From Nakamurella antarctica (GTDB lineage: Bacteria > Actinomycetota > Actinomycetes > Mycobacteriales > Nakamurellaceae): DNA of 64,000 nt. The translations under genes were made by a program, and so were the position numbers. Shown here piece after piece: positions 18,640 to 27,615 of this stretch. The notes beneath the pieces are model-generated. The model worked only from the letters and a program-made list of their open reading frames with translations. It searched no databases and was not told the origin of the DNA. The first letter of the stretch is position 1. The number at the start of each line of letters is the position of its first letter. The stretch lies in contig NZ_CP034170.1 of assembly GCF_003860405.1 (NCBI RefSeq), positions 2,542,001-2,606,000 on the forward strand, in the 5' to 3' direction.

Positions 18640-19226
18640 CAGAGAAGCTCCTGCGTCAAACCGGCATCGGCCTCAAGAATGCTGCGCAGTTTTGCCAGCG
18701 CGCGGTGCTGCGCCACACGGACAGCACCTGGCGTGGTGGAAAGCGCCTCAGCAGTCTCCTCGGCGGTGAGACCGGCACCGATTCGCAGGCTGAGAATTTC
18801 GCGTTGGTTACTGGGGAGCTGGTCCAGCAACTGGAGCATCCGCGTCGTCACCGCTCCCTTCATCGCCAGCTCCTCGGGATCGGCGTCCTCAGAGACGACA
18901 TCTGGAACTTCGGCAACCGGGTGGCTCCGCGAACGACTGGCACTGCGGTGCGCATCAACGACCTTGTTTCCGGCGATACCGTACACGAAGGCCAGAAATG
19001 GCCGGCCCTCTCGGCGGTACTTCGGCAGCGCGGTGAGCACGGCCATACACACCTCCTGGGCAACATCATCAGCGGTCGAGAGGGAACGGTGGCCATCGGA
19101 CAAACGTGATCTGCAGTAACGCACCACCATCGGGTGGATACGTGCCAGCAACTCGCCCAACGCCCCGGTGTCACCACCGATCGCACGGTCGAGGACCGCA
19201 TCGAAGTCGTCCTCTATTTGGTCCAT
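18639..19226 (-). CDS. sigD: ECF RNA polymerase sigma factor SigD
   Basis: The 195-residue sigma-70 family protein has region 2 (MVVRYCRSRLSDG...STADDVAQEVCMAVLTALPKY) and region 4 (LLDQLPSNQREILSLRIGAGLTAEETAEALSTTPGAVRVAQHRALAKLR). The frame is open to a GTG at 19289. The ATG at 19226 gives the N-terminus expected from orthologues (MDQIEDDFDAVLDRA) but lacks a strong ribosome-binding site, so the start is uncertain. It is coupled to rsdA, and the same neighbours (bldM-like, sigma, guaB, guaB3) are seen in Streptomyces and Mycobacterium. Confidence 0.88.
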   Translation of the reverse strand: MDQIEDDFDAVLDRAIGGDTGALGELLARIHPMVVRYCRSRLSDGHRSLSTADDVAQEVCMAVLTALPKYRREGRPFLAFVYGIAGNKVVDAHRSASRSRSHPVAEVPDVVSEDADPEELAMKGAVTTRMLQLLDQLPSNQREILSLRIGAGLTAEETAEALSTTPGAVRVAQHRALAKLRSILEADAGLTQELL

Positions 19227-19444
19227 CGTTTCAGAGCACGCTCCCGTTACACCCGGCTGGGCGAAAAGCCGGAGTGCCGGTTCACCCACAAGGCACTTTT
19301 GCCCAGACCACTGTGACGCTTTGCGATAGATTCCCCCGCCTGCCCAGCTCCCTGGGCCACGCGTGCGCCTCGGGTTCTAGCGAAGCAGGGGGCGCTCATG
19401 CGGTGAACCTTGTCAGGCAATTCGGCCGCTGCATCCAGGCTGCC

Positions 19445-20194
19445 CTAGGCCACGAGCCCCCGACGGAATCCAATCGCCACCGCCTGGGCGCGATCGCGCG
19501 CACCCAGTTTGCGGAACAGACGTCGCGCGTGGGTCTTCACGGTGTCTTCGGAGAGAAACAGTTCGCGCCCGATTTCGCCATTGGACTGCCCCTGGCTCAT
19601 ACCGCGCAGCACCTGCAGCTCGCGCTCGGTCAAGTTGACATGGCCGTCCTCGGCTGACCGGGGAGACGGCAGCCGATGAGAGGACACTGTGTCGGCAAGC
19701 GCGGAGATAATCTCCGGCTGCGTCGCGTCCCAACGGAGGAATCCACGCGCACCGCAGGCGATCGCAGCCGCAATCGATGCCGTGTCGTCGGGAGACCCGA
19801 AAACGATGACCACGCCGTTCGGGTGCACCGCCAGCAGTCGCCGTGTCGCCTCGATCCCGCCGGTCAAAGCGCGCTGCGTCCCGATGAGAACGATGTCGGC
19901 GCTCTCGCGGCCATATCGAGCGAGCAATTCGTCCCCGTCGGCGACACAGTCGATCGTGCCTACCGATGGGATTGCGTTCATGACCCGGGTAAGTCCATCG
20001 CGGGCACTTCGTCGCTCGTCACAGATTAAAACGCTGGTCACAGAGGACTTCTCTCTGGGGGCAGGGGCAGGGACAGTGGAAGGTGAAATGGCACTAAATA
20101 CGGTGAGCGTAGATCTGGGCGCCGCACTACCCATGTTTGACGTAACGGCTGATGTGACGGCTGCGGTGGCATACCCCGTCGAATTTTGATTCAT
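19445..20194 (-). CDS. BldM-like orphan response regulator
   Basis: The 249-residue protein has a degenerate receiver domain and a LuxR-type C-terminus (LTERELQVLRGMSQGQSNGEIGRELF...DTVKTHARRLFRKLG). The C-terminus is near-identical in pattern to BldM of Streptomyces, and the location (groEL side, before sigD-guaB) is the same. The phosphoacceptor Asp is replaced by Gly (IVLIGTQRA, about residue 105), so phosphorylation is not possible there. A strong AGGAG lies 7 bases before the ATG at 20194. This gives 51 residues more than the GTG at 20041, where BldM-like sequence begins. BldM controls development with WhiI; here the targets are unknown. Confidence 0.82.
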   Translation of the reverse strand: MNQNSTGYATAAVTSAVTSNMGSAAPRSTLTVFSAISPSTVPAPAPREKSSVTSVLICDERRSARDGLTRVMNAIPSVGTIDCVADGDELLARYGRESADIVLIGTQRALTGGIEATRRLLAVHPNGVVIVFGSPDDTASIAAAIACGARGFLRWDATQPEIISALADTVSSHRLPSPRSAEDGHVNLTERELQVLRGMSQGQSNGEIGRELFLSEDTVKTHARRLFRKLGARDRAQAVAIGFRRGLVA

Positions 20195-20741
20195 GGTGTT
20201 ACTCCTGCTCCGCGGGAGGTGATTGCCGGTCGGCGGTGACTGCTGAACCGCTCGTAGCGAGGACCACAAAGTCCTGACGATTCATCCATACGAGTAACGT
20301 CTGATTCATCCGACAGCGAATCATCACCGTAGGTGTGCCTCAGCTTCGATTCCTCGTAAGGGGGAGCAGAAAATTTTGCACACTCTCTGGCTCGGGCGGA
20401 GGACATGCATGGATGGTAGCCCAACTTCGGGACACTGTCACTCCTTAGCGATCCGCGTTTCGTCACCCGATGGCATGACTTGAGCCAATCCCGCCCTGTT
20501 GCGTTGGCTTGGGGTCGCGTACCCGGTCCCCAAATTAGTGAAGACGCCTCCGCAGGTGTGTGGATCGTAGACACCGCGCCCAAACTTGCGCACGGTAGTG
20601 GCATCTGCCCCTACAGCGCAGCAATTGCGGAGGACTTAGCCGCACAGAGACCCTCAAATACCCCCAGCGCTCCCTACCGACTGCCTGCCGTCATTGGCAC
20701 AACTGGTCACCCATCAGAATGATGACCTGTGGTTTTTCCCA

Positions 20742-20825
20742 TCACATGCAGTCCTTGAGGATTCGACGGGCCTTGTTGCGCAACCTGTTCAGATCACGCA
20801 CCTTGCGCAACAGAGGGCCAACCAC
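20742..20825 (-). CDS. Candidate 27-residue basic peptide
   Basis: A GTG at 20825 is preceded by AAAGGAGGG, the strongest ribosome-binding site in this intergenic space, about 8 bases upstream. It opens a 27-codon frame rich in Arg, Lys and Leu (LLRKVRDLNRLRNKARRIL), predicted to form one amphipathic basic helix. The stop overlaps a further ATG with 11 codons. No family is recognised. It may be a true small protein, a leader peptide for the bldM-like gene, or chance. Confidence 0.3.
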   Translation of the reverse strand: MVGPLLRKVRDLNRLRNKARRILKDCM

Positions 20826-20956
20826 GCGTGTGTCCCTCCTTTTAAGCACTGCGCCGCAACTCTGTCGTTATCTGTGGCTGCTCCCAGCCCCATCTACCGG
20901 CCGTAGGCAGGACGCGCGCTTGTGAGAAATGCGCTCCGACGAGGAGAGAAACAGAC

Positions 20957-20994
20957 AGAGGCGAGGCCCAGCCTCACGGCCAAGCCCCGCCTCT
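20957..20994 (-). terminator. Probable groEL terminator
   Basis: An 11-bp stem (AGAGGCGAGGC / GCCCCGCCTCT, one G-U pair in the minus-strand RNA) with a 16-base loop lies 65 bases after the groEL stop. It is followed in the transcript by a pyrimidine-rich GUCUGUUUCUCUCC. Confidence 0.6.
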
Positions 20995-21058
20995 GCACTG
21001 CTACACACAGCGTCACTGCCACACACAACTTCGCTGCAGATAAGAAGCAGCGAACTTA

Positions 21059-22702
<1,644 letters not shown>

Positions 22703-22762
22703 TCATCACAATTTATTGGGACACAACTCACGCTGCCGGGGGCAGCTGGTGAAACAAGCAAC

Positions 22763-22796
22763 GCCCCAGCGGCCTAAAGGATTAGACCGCCGGGGC
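22763..22796 (-). promoter_or_regulatory. 15-bp stem-loop between groES and groEL
   Basis: GCCCCAGCGGCCTAA and TTAGACCGCCGGGGC pair over 15 positions (two G-U pairs in the minus-strand RNA) around a 4-base loop. It sits about 70 bases after groES and 80 bases before groEL. With no U-run after it, a processing or stabilising element is more likely than full termination. Confidence 0.6.
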
Positions 22797-22865
22797 GCAG
22801 ATGCTCAGGCGGCGGGGTGGCCGGCTGCGAGATCAATCTCGCTTAGCAAGCAACACCGCCGCACA

Positions 22866-23165
22866 TCACTTGGTGACCTTGGCCAGCACGTCGCGGGCAG
22901 ACAGGATCAGGTAATCCTGGCCGCTGTACTTAACTTCGGTTCCGCCGTACTTGGAGTAAATGACGGTGTCGCCTTCGGCTACGTCCAAGGGGACGCGGTT
23001 GCCGTTGTCATCGATACGGCCGGGGCCCACTGCGAGGACGGTGCCCTCTTGCGGCTTTTCCTTGGCTGTATCAGGGATGACGATGCCCGATGCGGTTGTC
23101 GTCTCGGCCTGGTTGGCCTGTACGAGGATCTTGTCCTCGAGCGGCTGGATGTTCACGCTCGCCAC
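22866..23165 (-). CDS. groES: Co-chaperonin GroES, 10 kDa
   Basis: The 99-residue GroES has the N-terminal [13 protein letters not shown], the mobile-loop [20 protein letters not shown] and the C-terminal [24 protein letters not shown]. The open frame extends 36 codons further upstream, but the GTG at 23165 has AAGGGGGA before it and gives the family N-terminus. It is the first gene of the groES-groEL unit, with CIRCE 109 bases upstream of its start. Confidence 0.96.
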   Translation of the reverse strand: MASVNIQPLEDKILVQANQAETTTASGIVIPDTAKEKPQEGTVLAVGPGRIDDNGNRVPLDVAEGDTVIYSKYGGTEVKYSGQDYLILSARDVLAKVTK

Positions 23166-23273
23166 GGTGTTCCCCCTTCTGGGGATCGACTCTTCAATAG
23201 ATTGTCTTGGTGTGCAGAACCGCTCACGCTGACCCCGTCGTCGCGGGTTCCGGAGTCGATGCGAGTTGTTCAA

Positions 23274-23300
23274 CTAGCACTCTAGCCATGAGAGTGCCAG
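23274..23300 (-). promoter_or_regulatory. CIRCE element (HrcA operator)
   Basis: CTAGCACTC-N9-GAGTGCCAG matches the CIRCE consensus TTAGCACTC-N9-GAGTGCTAA with the exact 9-base spacer; the arms have one mismatch to each other. It lies upstream of groES. HrcA-dependent heat-shock repression is inferred. Confidence 0.9.
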
Positions 23301-23353
23301 TTCTCAACTGGAGGGCCGTGGGCAGGCTGTGATGAGTGCCCGGGCGGGTGATT

Positions 23354-23370
23354 CGCGCACTTCGTGCGCG
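23354..23370. terminator. Compact hairpin after tsaD, possible terminator
   Basis: CGCGCAC-TTC-GTGCGCG is a perfect 7-bp stem with a 3-base loop between tsaD and the groES promoter. No U-run follows it. Confidence 0.35.
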
Positions 23371-23491
23371 CCATCCCGCTCTCCCCGGGTCTTCGCGTGC
23401 GCCATCCCGCCCTCCCCGGTGCTTCGTGCGCGCCATCCCACCCTCCCCGGTGCTTCGCGTGCGCCATCCCGCCCTCCCCGGTGCTTCGTGC
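23371..23491. repeat. 31-bp intergenic tandem repeat, about four copies
   Basis: Units starting CCATCCC at 23371, 23402, 23433 and 23464 are spaced exactly 31 bases and differ at a few positions. The alternation CGCGTGCG/CGTGCGCG shows two subtypes. The array fills most of the 290-base space between tsaD and CIRCE. Direct adjacency without spacers excludes CRISPR. Confidence 0.9.
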
Positions 23492-23592
23492 GATCCAGTT
23501 ATGTTGGCGCGACCCCAATAGCGATCGCGCGAACCCAAACCGATCGCACGAAGCGATATTCCCCGGCCAGAACCGAGCGAAGCCACCAACAA

Positions 23593-24672
23593 TCAGCCCG
23601 CGAGCACCTGCGACACCAGCATCCCCGGGTTTCCCGACAGCGTGCCCGACGACGGGAAGGCCCCGGCCCGCACCACGTGCGCGCCGACGGCGGCGATCAT
23701 CGCGCCGTTGTCCGTGCACAACCCTGGCCGTGGAATCCGCAGGGTCAGGCCCGCTGCCTCGCAGCGCTCAGCGGCCAGCGCTCGGAGCCGCCCATTGGCT
23801 GCGACACCGCCGGCTATCACTACCGTCGACAGCTTCAGGTCTGTGGCTGCGCGCACCATTTTGGCCGTCAGGACGTCCACCACGGCTTCCTGGAACGACG
23901 CGCAAATATCGTTGATGGGCAGCTCGCGCCCGTCCCGTTCGGCCTGTTCGACCCAGCGGGCCACTGCGGTTTTGAGTCCAGAGAACGAGAAGTTGTACCC
24001 GTTGTCGCGCCCTCCGGTGAGTCCGCGTGGAAACGCTATGGCTTTTGGATCGCCGGTGGCGGCTAGCTTGTCGATGACGGGTCCGCCGGGGTACCCCAAG
24101 CCGAGGAGTCGAGCGACCTTGTCGTAGGCCTCACCCGCAGCGTCGTCAATCGTTGTACCCACTTCGGTGATCTGCCCAGCCAGACTCTGCACGTGCAGCA
24201 GTTGTGTGTGGCCGCCAGAAACGAGCAGGGCCAACGTGTCCGACGGGAGCGGGCCGTGTTCGAGCGTGTCGGCGGCTACGTGGCCGGCAAGGTGGTTGAC
24301 GCCGAAGAGCGGCACACCCCAGGCTGCGGCATAGGCCTTGGCCGCGGCCACCCCGACCAGAAGTGCACCAGCCAAACCGGGACCCGAGGTGACGGCGATG
24401 GCGTCGACAGCACCAAAGGGCACCCCCGCCTTGGTAAACGCACCGTGCACCGTGGCGGTCATCGCCTCGAGGTGGGCCCGCGAGGCGATCTCGGGGACCA
24501 CACCGCCGAACCGCGCGTGTTCGTCCTGGGATGAGGCCAACTCCTGGCCCAACAGCTCGACGCCGTCCTCGGTGAGCCGGACAAGGCCAGCCCCAGTCTC
24601 GTCACAAGAGGACTCAAGACCCAGAATGACGGCGCCTGGGCCGAGGGTGACCAGGTCTGCGGATGCAGTCAC
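23593..24672 (-). CDS. tsaD: tRNA t6A threonylcarbamoyltransferase TsaD
   Basis: It transfers the threonylcarbamoyl group to A37 of ANN-decoding tRNAs, working with TsaB and TsaE. The 359-residue ASKHA-fold protein has [10 protein letters not shown] (residues 18-27), metal ligands H127 and H131 in [16 protein letters not shown] and a C-terminal CTDNGAMIA. The GTG start overlaps the rimI stop (GTGA), so the rimI-tsaD junction is coupled. tsaB, rimI and tsaD form one run, and tsaE is 2 kb upstream. Confidence 0.97.
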   Translation of the reverse strand: MTASADLVTLGPGAVILGLESSCDETGAGLVRLTEDGVELLGQELASSQDEHARFGGVVPEIASRAHLEAMTATVHGAFTKAGVPFGAVDAIAVTSGPGLAGALLVGVAAAKAYAAAWGVPLFGVNHLAGHVAADTLEHGPLPSDTLALLVSGGHTQLLHVQSLAGQITEVGTTIDDAAGEAYDKVARLLGLGYPGGPVIDKLAATGDPKAIAFPRGLTGGRDNGYNFSFSGLKTAVARWVEQAERDGRELPINDICASFQEAVVDVLTAKMVRAATDLKLSTVVIAGGVAANGRLRALAAERCEAAGLTLRIPRPGLCTDNGAMIAAVGAHVVRAGAFPSSGTLSGNPGMLVSQVLAG

Positions 24673-25163
24673 GCTTTTCTCTCCATCGTGTAGGCATCAG
24701 CGCCGCTGGGCTGATAGTAGTTGCGGCGCAGCGAAAGTCGAACGAACCCTAAGGACTCATACAATGCAATCGCGGCGGTGTTGTCGGTGCGCACCTCGAG
24801 CATCACGGGCAAGCCCGCGGCCGCTTCGAGCAGGTTGTCCATCATGTTTCGGCCCAAACCGCGACCCTGATATGACGGATGCACCCCAATGGTCTGCACC
24901 TCGGCTAGATCGACACTTCGCGCCAGGCCGGCGTAGCCCAGGACGCGCTCCCCCTCGCGGGCGACTACGTAGTGGTGGCCCTGAGCCAATTCGGACCAGA
25001 ACATTGCAGCAGTCCACGGAGAGTCGGCGGGGAACAGCACTTCTTCCAGGTGCGTGACCTGTTCGATGTCCCACCAGCGCATCGGTTCCAACACCGCACA
25101 CCCCCGCTTTAGGTCGAGTCCTGTTGGGCTGGAAGGGCTGTGCGTCACTTGGCCCGCACTCAT
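24669..25163 (-). CDS. rimI: Ribosomal protein S18 N-alpha-acetyltransferase RimI
   Basis: This 164-residue GNAT enzyme has the acetyl-CoA-binding motif [18 protein letters not shown] (about 103-120), [19 protein letters not shown] and the C-terminal [18 protein letters not shown] typical of RimI. It acetylates protein N-termini, classically ribosomal S18. Both ends overlap neighbours by 4 bases (ATGA with tsaB, GTGA with tsaD). The N-terminal 25 or so residues before MRWWDIEQV are an extension without a clear role. Confidence 0.93.
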   Translation of the reverse strand: MSAGQVTHSPSSPTGLDLKRGCAVLEPMRWWDIEQVTHLEEVLFPADSPWTAAMFWSELAQGHHYVVAREGERVLGYAGLARSVDLAEVQTIGVHPSYQGRGLGRNMMDNLLEAAAGLPVMLEVRTDNTAAIALYESLGFVRLSLRRNYYQPSGADAYTMERKA

Positions 25164-25867
25164 CTGCCCAATACCGACTTCCGCTTACCCGAGGGCTCGG
25201 TGGCATCCGGACGCCGCAAGTACAGCGGGGTCAGCGGGCCGGGCGTGCGGCCCGCAGCAATGTCTGCGGCGACCGCGGTGATCAGACCAAAACCGAGGTC
25301 CCTGGTGGGTACGTGCACCGGCAAATCGCAGAAGGGTTCCAGCAGTCCCGCTCCCGGACCAACGATGAATTCTGGGTGTACGTCGTTATCGGCGAGCAAC
25401 TGCGGCACGGCGGCGGGGGTCACCGAGACCGGGCCGAACAAGGCGGTGCCACCTGGATGGAACACTGTGAGGAACACCTCTTTGCGCCGAGCGTCGGTAA
25501 CAACTAAAAAGTCGCCCGCCGGTCCGTCAACAGCTAAACCGCGGTGCGACGGCACGCCGTAGACCCCGATACCGAGGCCGTCCCCCAACGCGGTGCCAGT
25601 GGCGATCCCTACCCGCAATCCTGTGAACGGCCCCGGTCCGATGCCCACGACGATCGCGCCAAGATCTGCGAGAGTGACGCTCGCTTCGGCCAGACACTGT
25701 TTTGCCAGGGGGATGAGTTGCTCCGCATGGGCAAAAGCGTTGTCCAGCTCTGCATGTCCCAGAAAGCGGACTTCAGCGGCTTCAGCGGTGGGTTCAGGCG
25801 GTGCGTCGATCTCAGCCAAGGTGAGCGTTATCAGGGGCGTCGAGGTATCCATCGCGAGCGCAAGCAC
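25160..25867 (-). CDS. tsaB: t6A biosynthesis dimerisation protein TsaB
   Basis: The 235-residue ASKHA-fold partner of TsaD begins VLALAMDTSTPLITLTL and contains IVVGIGPGPFTGLRVGIATG, the family signature. It is not catalytic itself and is needed for TsaD activity. The open frame extends to an ATG at 25930, but homology starts at the GTG at 25867; no convincing ribosome-binding site precedes either, so the start is uncertain. Its stop overlaps the rimI ATG. Confidence 0.92.
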   Translation of the reverse strand: MLALAMDTSTPLITLTLAEIDAPPEPTAEAAEVRFLGHAELDNAFAHAEQLIPLAKQCLAEASVTLADLGAIVVGIGPGPFTGLRVGIATGTALGDGLGIGVYGVPSHRGLAVDGPAGDFLVVTDARRKEVFLTVFHPGGTALFGPVSVTPAAVPQLLADNDVHPEFIVGPGAGLLEPFCDLPVHVPTRDLGFGLITAVAADIAAGRTPGPLTPLYLRRPDATEPSGKRKSVLGR

Positions 25868-26104
25868 GAGAACAATCTTATGGTGCGCTGCCAGCGCACT
25901 CTGACCGCGCGGGCAGCATGCTGCGGCCATTTTTCTTCACCGGGCACTGGTCGTACGTAACGCCCTGCGCTGAGAGTTTCTGAGGCACCGCGATGCGGCG
26001 CGTTTCGGATGGGTCAAATAGTGCGAAACTGACCCCACCACACATCGGGCGACAGGCGGAGCACCCGGATCACCTCACACATCCCGTCAGGCAGGAGAAC
26101 GCAG

Positions 26105-27142
26105 ATGGCCCAGCACGCGACACTGGCCGATGTTGCTCTGCTGGCGGGGGTTTCGCTCGCTACCGCCAGTCGCGCCCTCGCCGAGGGGCACGGCCGCACC
26201 GTCGGTGTGGACCTACGAGCCAGAGTCCACGCCGCGGCGCTGGAGCTGAATTACTCGCCCAACGCTAACGCGCAGGCCATGCGCGGGCGCCGGTTCACCA
26301 TCGGCATGGTTGTGCACGATATTGCCGACCCCGTCGCTGCCACCATTGCCTCCGGGGTGCTCGCTGCAGCCCGCGAGAAGGGTATCCCAGTGAGCATTGC
26401 CACCACCGGCACCGACGCCGACGCCGAGGTGCGCCACGTCGAGATGCTCCGCCAGCTGCGGGTAAGCGCGATCATCCTGGCTGGCTCCCGGTTCGTCGAA
26501 TCCAGTGCCCAACGGTGGTTGGAGGAAGAGGTTGCAGCGATGCGCGGCGGCGGCGGAAGCGTCGTGGTGATCGGTCAGCCACAACTTCACACCGACACGA
26601 TCGCCGTCGACAACTTCGGCGGGGCAGCGCATCTAGCCCGTGTCCTTTGGTCGCAGGGATACCGGCGCTTCGCGGTTCTGGCTGGCCCCGAGGAGCTATT
26701 GACCTCACAAGATCGCCTCGCCGGGTTCCGACAGGGACTGGCGGACAACGGCCGTGCGCTCCCGGAGGAGAACGTTCTGAGTAGCGAAATGACGCGAAAG
26801 GGCGGCTACACCGCGATGACGGAGCTGCTCGAGCGAGACATCGATGTCGACTGCGTTTTCGCCGTCACGGACATGATGGCCGTCGGCGCGATGGCGGCGC
26901 TGCGCGACCAGAGACTCTCGGTACCCACCGATATGGCCATCGCCGGCTTCGGCGACATTCCGGTGCTGCGCGATATTCAGCCCAGCTTGACGACGGTTCG
27001 ATTGCCGCTGGAGCAGATGGGTCGCCGCGCGCTGGCGCTTGCGATTTCCACCTCGGGTTCAGTGGACGTGACCGAACCTGTCGTGGAGAGCGTCGAAGGT
27101 GAAGTCGTCGTCCGGGCAAGTACCCCTGGGCTGGCCGGCTAA
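26105..27142 (+). CDS. LacI-family transcriptional regulator
   Basis: The 345-residue repressor has its N-terminal HTH at residues 6-27 (TLADVALLAGVSLATASRALAEG), a YSPNANAQAMRGR hinge region, and an effector domain with TIGMVVHDIADPVAATIASGV, CVFAVTDMMAVGAMAALRD and IAGFGDIPVLRDIQPSLTTVR. GGAG lies 9 bases before the ATG. It is inserted on the plus strand between tsaB and tsaE, which are otherwise adjacent parts of one pathway. Upstream, GGGTCA (26011-26016) and TGACCC (26030-26035) form a weak candidate operator. The target genes are unknown; the GH1 glucosidase about 10 kb away is one possibility. Confidence 0.88.
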   Translation: MAQHATLADVALLAGVSLATASRALAEGHGRTVGVDLRARVHAAALELNYSPNANAQAMRGRRFTIGMVVHDIADPVAATIASGVLAAAREKGIPVSIATTGTDADAEVRHVEMLRQLRVSAIILAGSRFVESSAQRWLEEEVAAMRGGGGSVVVIGQPQLHTDTIAVDNFGGAAHLARVLWSQGYRRFAVLAGPEELLTSQDRLAGFRQGLADNGRALPEENVLSSEMTRKGGYTAMTELLERDIDVDCVFAVTDMMAVGAMAALRDQRLSVPTDMAIAGFGDIPVLRDIQPSLTTVRLPLEQMGRRALALAISTSGSVDVTEPVVESVEGEVVVRASTPGLAG

Positions 27143-27153
27143 AAAAAGAGCCG

Positions 27154-27615
27154 TCAGCTCAGTTGCGCGAGCCGTTGTTCCCAGAATTGCCCCACGCCGC
27201 GCAGCTGGGCGCGCCGAGTATCGTCCGGAAGCCGCTCCAACGTCACCACCAAGTGGTCCCCAGCGAGGCGTTCGGCGACTCCCTCACCCCATTCGACCAC
27301 CACTGCGGCCCGCTCCAAGTCGCTGTCCAAATCCAGGTCGTCAAGCTCCAACGGACCCGAAAGCCGATACGCATCAACGTGAACCAGGCCCGGACGTCCT
27401 TCCTCGCCGGCCGGGTGCACACGCGCGATGACGAACGTGGGTGACGTGACGAGCCCGATGACACCCATCCCCGCCGCGATCCCTTTCGTCATGGCGGTCT
27501 TGCCGGCCCCTAAACTTCCGGACAGGATGACGACGTCGCCGGCGTGGAGTAGCGCGCCAAGTCTGCGACCAAAAGCGTCGGTGTCTTCGGCCGAGTTCAG
27601 TTTCAGGTCAAGCAC
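27154..27615 (-). CDS. tsaE: t6A biosynthesis ATPase TsaE
   Basis: This 153-residue P-loop ATPase energises the TsaB-TsaD cycle. The Walker A motif GSLGAGKT is at residues 33-40, followed by GLVTSPTFVIARVHPA, HVDAYRL and VVEWGEG, all family hallmarks. The GTG start lies 8 bases inside the end of the upstream alpha/beta hydrolase, so translation is coupled. It is convergent with the plus-strand lacI, with only 11 bases between stops. Confidence 0.96.
   Translation of the reverse strand: MLDLKLNSAEDTDAFGRRLGALLHAGDVVILSGSLGAGKTAMTKGIAAGMGVIGLVTSPTFVIARVHPAGEEGRPGLVHVDAYRLSGPLELDDLDLDSDLERAAVVVEWGEGVAERLAGDHLVVTLERLPDDTRRAQLRGVGQFWEQRLAQLS

Larger units (their letters stand above)
20195..21058. 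other. Long intergenic region between bldM-like gene and groEL
   Basis: Some 860 bases carry no recognisable long gene. Streptomyces (whiD) and Mycobacterium (whiB3) have a WhiB-type Fe-S regulator at this point. No CxxC or GVWGG motifs were found on either strand. The space holds a groEL terminator near 20957-20994 and a 27-codon open frame at 20742-20825 (separate entries). Confidence 0.6.

Noticed and set aside
20480-20722. 80-codon plus-strand open frame as a WhiB remnant (contains GVWIVD)
   Set aside because: There are no cysteines in WhiB spacing and no GVWGG, and composition looks random.
23371-23491. CRISPR array
   Set aside because: The 31-bp units are directly adjacent with no variable spacers, and no cas gene is nearby.
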